NCBI GenBank assembly: GCA_004431415.1
Contig: QPMI01000534.1
Coordinates: 124,001 to 188,000 of the forward strand
DNA: 64,000 nucleotides
DNA from: Cyanophora paradoxa
Taxonomy: Eukaryota; Glaucocystophyceae; Cyanophorales; Cyanophoraceae
Direction of reading: 5' to 3'
Shown: positions 1 through 10,900 of the stretch, piece after piece
Layout of the letters: every line of letters starts with the position of its first letter
Position numbering within the stretch: position 1 is the first letter of the stretch
Position numbers and translations under genes: made by a program
The notes under the pieces: model-generated
The model's database searches: none
Seen by the model: the letters and a program-made list of their open reading frames with translations, nothing else
Told to the model about the DNA's origin: nothing

Positions 1-3000
1 GGGACGGGGGCGGGGGCGGGGTCCGCGCCTGTTCCAGAGGGCCATCACCGCGTCCCCACGTACCTGCCCGGGTTGTATAGGGGCGGGGGGGAAGGGGGAG
101 GAGGGGGGAGGGGGAGGAGGGGGGGAGGGGAGGAGGGGGGAGGGGGGAGGGGGGAGGGGGAGGGGAGGGGGGATGGGGGAGGAGTGGGAGGGGGAGGAGG
201 GGGGATGGGGAGGAGTGGGAGCGCGCAGGTCTCCGGCCAGTGGATAGATAGCCTTAGGTGGCTTATAATTAGGCGGGGCGGGGGCGGGGCGGGGGCGGGG
301 CGGGCTTGTCGACGGTGCCGCCCGTCGCAGAGACGGCGTCCGTCACGACCCCCATGAACTCCTGCGGTAATGCTCAGACGGTAATGCTGCGGGTGGGGGG
401 TGGGGGGGCATGTCCTGCTGGGCTAGGTTAGGCTTAGGCTAGGCTAGGTTAGGTGGGGGGCGGGCGGGCGGGCGGGGGCGCGCGTGGAGCATGTAGACGA
501 GTTGGGAGGGGCCCAGCTGCTCCGTCTGCGGGCGGGGTGCGGGGGGCGGGGGGCGGGGCCCACGCGTGAGGCGGGCCGCGATCGAGATCTGGCTCCGAGG
601 CCTCGAGCTCGAGCTGGATCTTTCGCGCCGGATGGGCGACGCACGAGGGTCGTGAATCCTGCGAGAATTCGCATTTGTGTTTAGATGACCGGCTCGAGGA
701 GGGCACGCATATATAAATATAACGGGGAATCTAAGAATATGGGGCTCTAGCCCTCTGCAGCAGACATGCTATGTGCACCTGCAATGTCGGCGAACATAAC
801 TGCGAAAGTCGAAGAGAAACGTCACGAAGGTTTAATCACGCCGGCGATCGCGACCGGGGCGGCCCGGAAGCAGCGAGGGCACCGGAGACGTCGTTGGCCT
901 CGAGGTCGACGGAGGGGTTCCCGTCCCCGCCCAGCAGCCCCTCCACCACCTGCGCCCACCGGCAGCGTCAGGGACAGGGGCGGGCGCGGCAGGCGCGGGG
1001 GCGGGGGCGGGGGCGCGCGCCTCGCCGGGGACGTAGCGCTTGATGGAGCGGAGGCCTGCGAGACGCCGCGAAAATCTCAACATCATTACGTAGACGGCGT
1101 CAACGGCGCGAAATCGGGTCCGGCGGCCGCGTACCGGCTTCGAGGGCGAGGCAGGCCTCATGGCACAGAAAGACCTGCGGCGCTCCACGAGCTCGAATCT
1201 TGAACTTGGCCTCAGGGCCTAAGCTTTATTTCATGACCATAGAAGCTAAGCTTAATAAACTCAGATATTTAATTTATCCTCTTCGTTCGAGATCTAGAGG
1301 GGGTGCGGGGTCGCGGCGCTCGCGGCCGCGGGCCTCTGAGATGCGGAGGCCGGCGGATTGGAAGGCCGCTCGCAGGGCCGCCCGGCAGCCGCGAACGCTC
1401 CAGTCGGGCCTGCGCCATGCGCGCGTACTGAAATTACAGGCGAGCTGGAGAGATCGCGTTTGAGAAAGCTATATCGTCAGTGCGGGTGATCGGGAAAGGG
1501 AGGGGGCCCGGCCCACCCGCCGTGGCGATCGCCGAAGGCGGCGGCGGTGCAGCCGGCGCAGCCCTCGTGGTCCGCGTCGCCGCAGGGGCGCGAGAGGCTC
1601 CCGCTGATGACCGTCACCCGCTCGCCGGACCCGGCCCCGGAACCAACCTCGGTCCCCGGCGGCGCTGCCGCGGCGCCGGCGCCGCCGCCAGCGCCAGCGC
1701 CGGCGACCTCGTCCGCCGGCAGGGTCGAGGAGCCGGTCGAGGCGGCGATGGGGTGCTGGTAGGGCGGCGCGGCGAAGGGCAGCGTGGAGGCCGGGGGCGG
1801 CAGCGCCGAGTCGCCCTCAACGAGGGTCTCCGGCAGGAGCGCCGGGGCCGAGGCGCGCCGCCGGAGCGAGAAGAGCGCCGCCGCCGCGCTGCTCGCGGGG
1901 CCGGCGCCTTCGCCTCCACCCCGCCCGACCCGAGCTCCGGGCGGAGGCGGAGGAGTGGGCGTGGCGGGCGATCCAGTCACGCACGGAGCTGCGGCGGCGG
2001 TGCCGGGGGCCGTGGCCGTGGCCGCGGCTGCCGCGCCGGCCGTGGCCGGTGGCGGCGCCGCCGCTCGCCGCCGACGACGCCGTGGACTGGGCGGGACCGG
2101 AGCGGGACGGTGGAGGGCCGGAGCTGGAGGGTGGGGGTCCGGGGCTGGGGGGGGAAGGCCCCGAACTCGGGTGAAGGCCCACGACCATGGGGGCCGACGG
2201 GACGGGGCCCGGGCTCGCGTTGGCCTCGAGCTCGGAGTGTGCGCGGGACCCGCGGCGCCGGGCGGCCCCGCGGATCTTGACGGGCAGACAGAAGCAGTGC
2301 CACCCCGCGCTGCGGGGGCCCGAGTCCAGGCCCGGAGGCGATCGCGAGTGGGAGTCGCGACGACGGCCGAAGAAGCTGTGCCAGCCGCCGCCGCCCCCGC
2401 CGGGGCTGGCGCCGCCGCCGCCGGGGCCGGATGCGGATCCCGGGGGCGGGTGGCCCGGAACGGGCCCGGGGGCGGGGGGCTGCGGGTGGGAGTTGCGGCG
2501 GCCGTGCGGGCACCCGACCCCGCCCACCGCGCGGAACAGCATCTGCGCGGACACCGGCATCGGCTAGAGATCGAACTCTAGATGCAAAGCTTTATGATTA
2601 GAGGGGGCGGCAAGGTATCCAGTCTAAAATAGCCCAACTTGCAAAGAACGATCACAAACGGAGATCCAGAACTTTATCAAAGCTCTTTTAGATGGACGCT
2701 AGCGCCCAGGCGTAGCCATACAGCTAGGTGGAACATAGGCTTAGCGATACGTACATCGACCCCGAGCGAAAACCGAGGGGGCCGGGGGCGCGGGAGGGCG
2801 GGCGAGGGGGCGGACGCGGTGCAGGTGGGCGGCGACGTTGCGGAGGGGGCGGGTGACGAGGTAGGCGAGGGCGGCGGAGGCGAGGCAGACCGCCACCGTC
2901 CACACCGCCCCGAAGATCACCCCCACGTTCGACTGCGGGGCAGAGACCGAACTCAGCAATGGAGTGCCGGGACGTTGCTCTGCTGTTAGAGAAAGGTTAG

Positions 3001-5701
3001 AAGGTTAGAGACTAAAACGCGAAATTCAAGGGCGTGCGCCCGCTTTAAGGAGGTCTCGCCCTCGGAAGAAAAGGAGGGCAGAGCGCTTTGGATTCCCCAA
3101 ATTCGAAATTAAATGAGATCAGATTAACGTTAGCGCGCACGGCGCGGTGGACTTCGGCGAGGAAGTCGTCCTCGTCGACGCCGAGCCAGAGGGACCAGCG
3201 CGGCCCGCCCTCCGCCGCGATCACCGGCGTCCGGCCTGCGCGAATTCAAAGCGAAGATGACTTCTGTCCAAAGGACAAGAAGGAAGCAGGCTTCAAGAGG
3301 GGCGGGGCGGACAGGAGAGGACGCCGTCGTCCTCGCGCAGGAGGACGGGGTGCCCGTACGCGAAGTCGCTGCGGAAAGCACGCACGCGTCAAAGTTTTGC
3401 GTATGCGCGCGGAAGCGCTTCGGTTAATTTCCAATTGCAAGGCGCTAGAGCGTCCGGACCAGCAAGCTTAAGGGGGAGGGGGCGGGGGCGGCGTGCGCAC
3501 CTGACGGAGCCGGGGGCGGCGGCCTGGACCTCGCCGTGGATGCGGCCGGCGACGCGGTAGAAGGCCTCTCGGCTCTCCCCCGCCGGAACGGGCCGCCCGT
3601 CGGGCCCGTACACCCACGCTGCAGACGATGAGAGATGAAAGAATCGCGTTAGGAAGAATCTAGATCTGTCTTATCGGACAATTTTGTCCGGGGCGGCTGC
3701 CGCCCGACCTAATTATAAGCCAAGCCATCTCAGGCTATCCCGAGATGGCCCTCCTCGCCCCAGAACGGAAGCCTCAGGCGTACAGCCAAGCTTAAGGGCG
3801 GCCAGGAAGGGGCGGGTGGGGCCGGGGGCGGGGCGCACCGTTGGGGTCGGGGAGGGAGACGGCGACGAGGGTTCCGTCGGCGTCGTCCGTCATCCACGCC
3901 CGGAAGCCCACCGAAGCCCGTATGTCCTGGACCCAAATCGAAATCGGAGCAATCGAATTGAATTAGTGATCATCAGGATGACAACGAATTGAACGGCGAA
4001 AACTAGTTATATAGAGCAGCTAGCGCTTTAATTTCGGAATCCGAATTAATTTCTGTAATGAAGATGGAGCTCTTAGAAGCTGCCACACTTGGATATCGCA
4101 TCTATTTCTTCGTGTTTATATATATACCAATTAAAGCGGAGGGCGCGCACCCGCATGAGGAGGTGGAGGCGGGAGATCTCCATCCCCGCCGCCACGACCC
4201 CCACCAGCGACCCGTCCTCCCTCTGTCCGGCCAGGCCCCACCCAAGCGTCTCGGGGCAGCCCGCGGCCGCGCGCGCGTTCAATATTATTAATGGACGGTA
4301 TATGGTAGTGAGGTCTAGATCTTGATCTAGAGGCGCCCCGCCGGGGATTATGTTCTTATTCAGGTCTTCGATTTTCTAAGCTACGCTTTATTTCAGGATA
4401 CGAATATTCGACTTGGGCCGACTTGACTTGGGCCGCACCGTGATCACGCGGGTGGTGAGGAGCGCGCGGGGCTCCTTCACGCGCTCCGCCATGAAGACGG
4501 CGTCTTTTACGAAGTTAATCGTAATCGTGAAGTAATTATGTTTATGTGTGATAAAGAAGAGAGGGCGCGCTGGGGGCGGCGGCGAGGGCGGCGCGGTACG
4601 AGGCGGTCTCGTTGAAGGGCCGGTCCTCGAACAGGTTCGGCGGTACGTCTGCGGGATCGAAATATAAGATGAATTATAATTAGCGTTCGGACTGACCGAC
4701 GGCGCGCTCGATGTCGCCGGAGGGCAGCACGAGGAAGCTCAGGACGGCGGGCCGCCCTGCGATATCAAATTAAAGCGCCTTCAGCGGAATTTAATTTGCG
4801 GACCGGGCGGGGCGGAGGGGTCTGGGATCTGGAAGAGCAGGCGGCCGGGGACGCTGGCGGGGCCCAGCGTGAATTTGCGCAGCACGATCTGCTCGCCGTT
4901 CGGGAAGCCGACGCCAATCCCCTCCACGCCCGCTTCGAGCCCAAATCCGGCGCGAAATTGAAGCGTAAGTATCAAAGAGCACAGCGGGGGGCCGGCCGAG
5001 CGGGGTGGCGGCTGCGCACTGGCGTTGTAGACGGCCATCCAGCGCCGCGCGAGGCGCTCCCAGGCGCGCATGTCCCGGGACGCGCCGGCGCCGACGGGGG
5101 CGGCAAAGAGCATGTAGGAGTCCTGCACGTGCTCCATCGCGTCCACCAGCGGCGCGAAGACTTTCCTTTAGATAGAAGATATTAGTTGCATACGTAGTTA
5201 TTACATTTAAACGCTTCATGATCAGCTTAATTTGATCTGGGGCGCGCGCGCGGACCGCTGGAGGTACTCGGCGGCGCCGAGGCACGTGTTGCGGCGGAGG
5301 GCGACGGAGATGGAGGCGACGGACTGCGACGAGACGGAGCGGAAGACGAGGAAGGCGACGAGGGCGCTGACGCCGGCCGCGAGGACGGCGAGAGTGACGA
5401 TGAGGGCGGCGAGCGGGACGGTGCGCGTGTGGTGGAAGCGCTCGGAGCAGAGCTCGTCGACGGCCGAGCCGGGCTCTCCCACCGACTCGCGGTCGCGCTC
5501 ACCGGCGGCCGACCGCGAGCCCGAGACGGCGGCGTACAGATCGTGCTCCGGATCGTGCGGTCCGTCGAGCGAAGCCGGCGCCGCGCTCGCCTCAGGGATC
5601 GGCGAAGGTGGGCGGCGGGCTGCAGCTGCCGCGGGCCCCGGCCCCGGCGCCGGCGCGCGGGGGGAGGGAGGGCCTCGCATGATGAAAAGTCGACTTCGCA
5701 A
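1..5701 (-). CDS. Receptor-type class III nucleotide cyclase (Cache-HAMP-cyclase), 3' end outside window
   Basis: Makes a cyclic nucleotide in response to an extracellular ligand (inferred from architecture). Exon 1 (about 5225-5701) starts MRSRLFIMRG and has a Pro/Ala-rich tail and TM1 (VPLAALIVTLAVLAAGVSAL). Exons from about 5170 to 3130 encode an extracellular sensor of double-Cache-like size (pieces FGLEAGVEGIGVGF, GEVQAAAPGSVR, WSLWLGVDEDDFLAEV). Exon 2755-2950 carries TM2 (VGVIFGAVWTVAVCLASAAL) and the HAMP start (TRPLRNVAAHLHR). A low-complexity Pro/Gly/Ser linker follows (about 1500-2570). Then come SIKRYVPGE and VVEGLLGGD, and a class III cyclase core: NDVSVMFADIAGFTTL with the first metal Asp, TEQLGPSQLVYMLH, EFMGVVTDAVSATGGTVDK, and GDAVMALWN with the second metal Asp. 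Donors are GCGCGC, GTGCCC, GTGCAC and GTGCGT. Two exons are only 21 and 14 nt. The run at 54-57 appears one base short. The remainder of the domain lies left of position 1. The family call is firm; adenylyl versus guanylyl specificity cannot be judged. Confidence 0.85.
77..300. repeat. G-rich low-complexity intron sequence
   Basis: Simple (GGGGA)n/(GGGGC)n sequence lying within the intron between the GGTVDK exon (305-361) and the GDAVMALWN exon (up to 63) of the minus-strand cyclase. On the sense strand it is a C/T-rich tract, as in most introns of this window. No coding signal is seen. Confidence 0.8.
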
Positions 5702-6172
5702 GCTCGGCCGAGAGGCGAATTCGACGCGCGGAGCGATCGGTCCACCGGCGCAGAATGCGTATGCTTAATTACAGCGACTCACTCCCCGGGAAAGCGGCGC
5801 TCGCGCTGCTCCGCCGCCGACTAAGCTTGCGAATCTGCGAGCTCATGCTTCTCTAATTATCTGCGAGCTCGAGCTTCTCTATTACTCCCCTCTCCCTAGC
5901 CGCGATAGTAAGCTCTCCGGATCCCTTGACATCGATCTCCAGCCTCGTCCCGAGTCCGAAGGTCCACCGAACACTCGCGAAAAAAATTGCGTGTGTTCGA
6001 ATTCTCGCGCCCTCGAGCGCTAGCTATCAGCTACGAGCGGTAGCACAGCAAGCCCGCCTAGGCCTCCGATCCCAGCTTGCGTGCGTAATATTACTGTGTG
6101 ATTTTGAAGAGGGAACGAGAGCAGCGCTAGCTAGCTACAGTAGTACAGCGGACCGCAGTTCCTGCAAATGAT
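5702..6172. other. Intergenic, no gene seen
   Basis: Lies upstream of the receptor cyclase (start 5701, minus) and downstream of the small acidic gene (stop at 6173, minus), so it should hold the cyclase promoter. It contains AT-richer patches and repeated GAGCTCGAGCTTCTCTA-like words near 5830-5885. No further motif is recognised. Confidence 0.5.
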
Positions 6173-7020
6173 CTACGAAGAGCCTTCCTCGGCTTCAGCT
6201 GGACCCGGAGGGAAGTAGGATAAATCTGCTCCGAGAGCGCAAAAAAGCTCCGAGTCAGCTGCAGACTCGACCGCGGTCCGACAACGGTTACGTAAAGCAA
6301 ACACCGCGCACCCTTCGTCTTGATATCGGGGTTCTCGAGCTCCTCGATCTCTTCCTCGCCCTGTGCTTTCGCGCGGCGCTCTGAGGCGCCGCGAAAAATG
6401 ATCGAACACAAGGCTGAACAGCGCGGCTGAGCGGCGCATGACGCACGAGCGTGGGCTTTCTTCGCCTGGGCGTTGCCGCCGATGTTCACGCCGGCTTCGT
6501 CCCTTCCTGCGCGAAAATTCGATCGGAGCGCAAAATCGCCGCCCGCGAATTACGCAAACTCGCCCATGCGCGCAATGCCCCCCTCGCCCTTTGTGTTGTC
6601 CTCGAGAGACTCGGCGCGGGTGTGCGCCTGCGCCACTGCGTAAGGCAGGGCGCGAAAACTGCGCCGCACGGATCCCGGAGCGCGCACGATGCGCTCGCCC
6701 TCCTTTTCGCGGTGCCTGCGCCGCGAAATCCAATTCGCGACGCGCACCAGCGCGAATAGCGGGCCCAGCGCACCGATGCGCCTTCTCCTTCGGCTCCTCC
6801 CCTGCGAAAGCGCCCACAGGTGCAGGCTGCTCGGTGCCGCCTGCGAAACCAACATGAGATGCGGGCGCACGCTACTCTAGATCTCCTGGGCGCGATGGCG
6901 CGACCCCAGGCTCGGAAAACGTCGGCGCGCCCGCTAGCGCTGGCGTCCCGGCCCGCACCCTTGACATCGTCCTCGGGCTGCTTGCCGTACGGGCCGGTCT
7001 CCTTGCTGCGCGTCGACATC
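6173..7020 (-). CDS. Small acidic hydrophilic protein, function unknown
   Basis: Start ATG at 7020 gives MSTRSKETGPYGKQPEDDVK, followed by a GTGCGG donor. Six to seven short exons can be joined in frame: GTEQPAPVGAFAGEEPKEK, HREKEGERI, SLEDNTKGEGGIARM, RDEAGVNIGGNAQ, and ERRAKAQGEEEIEELENPD running to IKTKDLSYFPPGPAEAEEGS with a stop at 6173. The predicted product is about 125 residues, charged, without membrane segments or a clear domain. Donors are GTGCGC, GTGCGG and possibly GCGAGT. The middle joins (6490-6620) are the least certain. I do not recognise the family. Same strand as both neighbours. Confidence 0.55.
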
Positions 7021-7913
7021 GATATCGCTTTTCAAGTTTTGGATTATCTCGCTCTACTAGGCTAGATCTGGCCGGATCCTTTGAATTCGCTCTTTTCCGA
7101 AGTGCCCTCGGGGCTCTCGGGGTCTCTTTATAATTTGGCCTCTTTTCGCCCTCTTCCGCCTCTTTTCAAGTTTCCCCCTCTTTCGCTTTCAAGTTTTCTC
7201 CTTTCAATTGCAATCTACGAGGTGTTGCTCTTCAAGCTCAGCGGCTTTCAGAATCTACTCTCAAGCTCGAGCTCGCCTCGATCTCTCCACAATCTTCGAA
7301 TTAATTCGGCGGCCGCGGCCCCGGGGGCGCACCCCGCCTCCTTCTCTCTCTGGACACACCTTGATCACATCCTAGCCTCGCGAGTCGAGCTCTAGATCTT
7401 TTTTTTATTTTGGATTATCTCGCTCGTTCGTTCTCCGGATCGCCCTCGGGGCCTCTTTCGCCTCTGCCCTCTTTCGCTCTTCTTTCGCTTTCCTCCTTTC
7501 AATCGCAATCTCCTCTTCAAGCTCAGCGGCTCGCAAAATCGATTTATAAGTTATATCTACTCTCGAGCTCGCCTCGATCTCCCCTCCTCCCAAGTCGCCC
7601 AGGAATCCCCACTGCCAGTCGAATGCGCCCCGCAGGGACGAGACGAGGTAGTGCTCGGGCGGGGGCGGCGGCGCCCCGCCTCCCTACCCCCTTCTCTAGC
7701 CTCGAGCTCGCCGAGTCGAGCTCATCTTATGCCAGCCATCGATTTGATTCGATCAAGGCCATCAAGGGCACACGCTCTAGCCATATCAAATGCACTCTCT
7801 TAAAACATACAGTAATACGCATAAGGTGAATTAAGATAACAAAATCAGACTCCCTTAGGCTAGCTAGCACGAACAGGAAAGAACTAGAGCGCACACTGTA
7901 CAGAAACGCTCAC
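7021..7913. repeat. Spacer with duplicated 3' end of the adjacent cyclase
   Basis: Positions 7585-7676 copy 8044-8135, part of the terminal exon of the adjacent cyclase, base for base as far as I can read (offset 459). The flanking pyrimidine-rich DNA is also repeated in diverged form: about 7040-7290 resembles about 7410-7590 (shared TTGGATTATCTCGCTC, TTCAAGCTCAGCGGCT, GAGCTCGCCTCGATCTC). This looks like local tandem duplication of the gene's 3' end and UTR. No independent gene is seen. Confidence 0.75.
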
Positions 7914-10900
7914 TCATCGGCTCGGGATCTGAGCGGCGGGGCCCGGGGCGGCCGGGCGCTGGGGGGTCCACGTGGAGAGGCGGCGGGACTGGCCGGAGAG
8001 CAGCGGCTCGCGGCCGGCCCCGCCCGCGGCGCCCGCCGCCCCGCCTCCCAAGTCGCCCAGGAATCCCCACTGCCAGTCGAATGCGCCCCGCAGGGACGAG
8101 ACGAGGTAGTGCTCGGGCGGGGGCGGCGGCGCCCGCGGCGAGGGGCGCGCCTCGGACGCCGGCGCCGGCTGCGCCCCCGCGGGCGGGGGCGAGAGGAGGA
8201 TGTACGTCGCGACGGCGGCGGCGGCGGCCGCCTCCTCCTCCGCGTCCCTTGGTGCCCCGGCCCCGGCCCCGGCGCCCTCGTCGGCGGGGAAGAGGGCCCC
8301 CGAGGGCCCCGCGGACCCGGGGGCCACGTGAGGCGCCTCCTCGAACGCGTACCCGTCCCCCAGCGCCTCCCGGACCTGCGCGAGCTATGTTTAGAACGCA
8401 TTTGAACGCAGAGAAGGAGGAAAGGGCGGATCCGTACCGAGTCGGAGATGCGGATGCGGCCGGGCTCGCAGGCGGCGCAGAGGCGCGTCGCGTGCGAGAG
8501 GGCGTGCCCGAAGAGCTCTGCAGGGAGGACGGGCGGAACGGGTCGGGAGAGGCCGAGGATCGAGCAGGGCGGACAGCTCAGAGGGGAGTTGTCGAAGCGG
8601 ATTATTCGTATTATCATTATTATAATTCTTCTAAGACGGGCGAAAGGCCGCGGCGGGAGATGTCTGGCGGAGCTCATCTGAGCGGAGAGGGGGGGGGGCG
8701 GACCGTAGCGGGGTAGGGTGATGCCGACGAGGCCGCCGACGAGGGCGGAGCGGGCGATGCCGACGCGCATCTCCAGCTCCGGCCGGTTCACGTGCGTCAC
8801 CTGCGCCCAAGCGCAAGGAGGAGGAGCGGCGTCAGCCACCGAGGAGGAGGATCTTCAGGGGGCGGCGCGGGGTGGAAGCCAGGCCTTCGGCCGCTCTCTT
8901 CTAGAATTGGGGCGGGGCGGGGCGGGGCGGACCCGCTTGCGGAAGACGTGGCGCATCTCGAGGGCGAAGTTGGCGACGCGCACCGCCGCCCCGTCCGCCT
9001 CCTCCCGCCCGCCCTGCAGCCGCGTGAGGGGCGCAGAGGGAAGTGAGGGGCGGGGCGGGGCGGGCCTTGGTGGGCTCGTGGGTGAGGGGCGCCCCCGCCG
9101 CCACCACGTACACGTCCCCCAGGCTCCACACCTGCCGCCGAACACAGTCAGCCGTGAGGACTTCGAAGCGCTGAAGGCCTCTAGACACGAAGAAGGCCCC
9201 TGGGTAGGGGCGGGGGGCAGGGAGCGGGGGCGGGGGCCCGTGCCTTGTGGAGGCGGTGGGAGGCGAGGAGGGAGTCGAAGGAGTCGAGGAGGACGTGGAG
9301 GAGGCCCGCCGTGCGCCGCGCGTCCCCGATCTCGTTCACCCCCGCCACGTCGCACACCTGCGAGGCGGGAGGGAGGCGGGTCAGAGTCAGGGGGCGGGGG
9401 GCCGGGAAGCGCGGGGAAGCGCGGAATCGTCTAGGCCGGGCCGGGCGGGCGGAAGAGGGCGGCGGATTTATGCTCTCCTGCCCGCCGCCGTCCGCCCTCC
9501 TCTCCCTCCCGCCTGTAGCAGAGCGGAGAGGAACCAAAGGCTCTAAAGCGGATTTATGATCTCCTGCCCACCGCCCGCCACCCGCCACCCGCCGCCCTCC
9601 TCCCCTCCGCCCAGGCCGTCGGGCTCTAGAGCAGGCTCTAGAGCGCGGAATCGTCTAGGCGGGGCCGGGCGGGGCGGGCCGGAGAGAGAAGGGGGCGGAA
9701 TCGGGGTCGTGAAGGCTCACCATGACGACGCCGTCGGGTACGGACTCAGCGGGGAAGGTGCGCCCCCGCATCAGCCGCTCCGTCACCCGCTCCGGCAGCA
9801 TCGACCCCAGCAGCCCCGCCGACGCACGCTCCTGCAGAGGCGCGTGAGAAAGGCGGAGGCAGAGGAGGGAGCGAGGGGGAGGGGCGACCTCGGAGCGGAG
9901 GCGGGCGCGGAGGATGAACTGCGTGCGCTCCGCCGCCTCCGTGTGCCACGCCAGGTACAGGAATGCCAGCCGCCTGCGGGGCGGGCGGGCGGGCGGGCGG
10001 GCGCGGTCAGAAATCAGAGATGACATGATCCATTAGGCTGTCGATCCGTTAGGCTGTCCGTTAGAGGGGCCCGCGGGGATGGGCGGCGAGCCGCGGCTGT
10101 CCTCTCTAGAATCTCTTCGCAAAGAGTGAGGTTCGTATACGGCGGGGCGGGCCTAAACTCGCTTTTACGGATCTCATCTCTAATCTCTTGTCTCGCGTCG
10201 GATCTGATTTCTCTAGAATGCGATCTTTCCTTCTTGGGGGCGGGGCGGGGCGGGGCGGGGCGGGGCGGAGCTCAATGGCGTTTACTGGATTTGATTTCTC
10301 TAGCATGTAATCTGTCCTTTTCAAGAGGGGCGGGGGCGGGGCGGGGCGGGGCGGACCGTATGGCGCCGGTGATGAAGTCGATGGGGCGGGGGAAGGGCGC
10401 CCCCCCGGGCACGGGCACCGGCACGGGGCGCCCCGCGAGGAGCGCGTCCGAGAAGCGCCGCGGCGCCCCCAGCGCCACCCCGAACTGCAAAGAAAGGCTC
10501 GTTCGGTCAGAAGCACATAGAAAGGAAAGGATAAATGAATCAATTAAGGAGGGACCTGGAGGGCGGCGGTGGCGGCGGTGACGGCGGCGTAGTGGGGGAA
10601 GGGGAGGCGCAGGACGTAGCACGCAAACTCCACCACCGAGACCGACGCCTGTGGGTGAGGAGGGGGACTCAGCGGCGGGCCGGCTATAGCTAGTGCCGCT
10701 GGCTTCGCTTTGCAGCGTCGTGCAAGGATAAAGCGCCGCCGAGGCGGGCGGGCTAGCGTTCTCCATAGTTCGGGTGCCGCATCCATCCAGAACTAGAGGG
10801 CGGGGCGGGGCGGGGGCCGCCTGACCTCGAAGATGTCGGCGGGGGCGAGGGCGTGGACGGCGGCGAAGAGGGCGGCGTGCAGCGCCACCGCCAGCACCAG

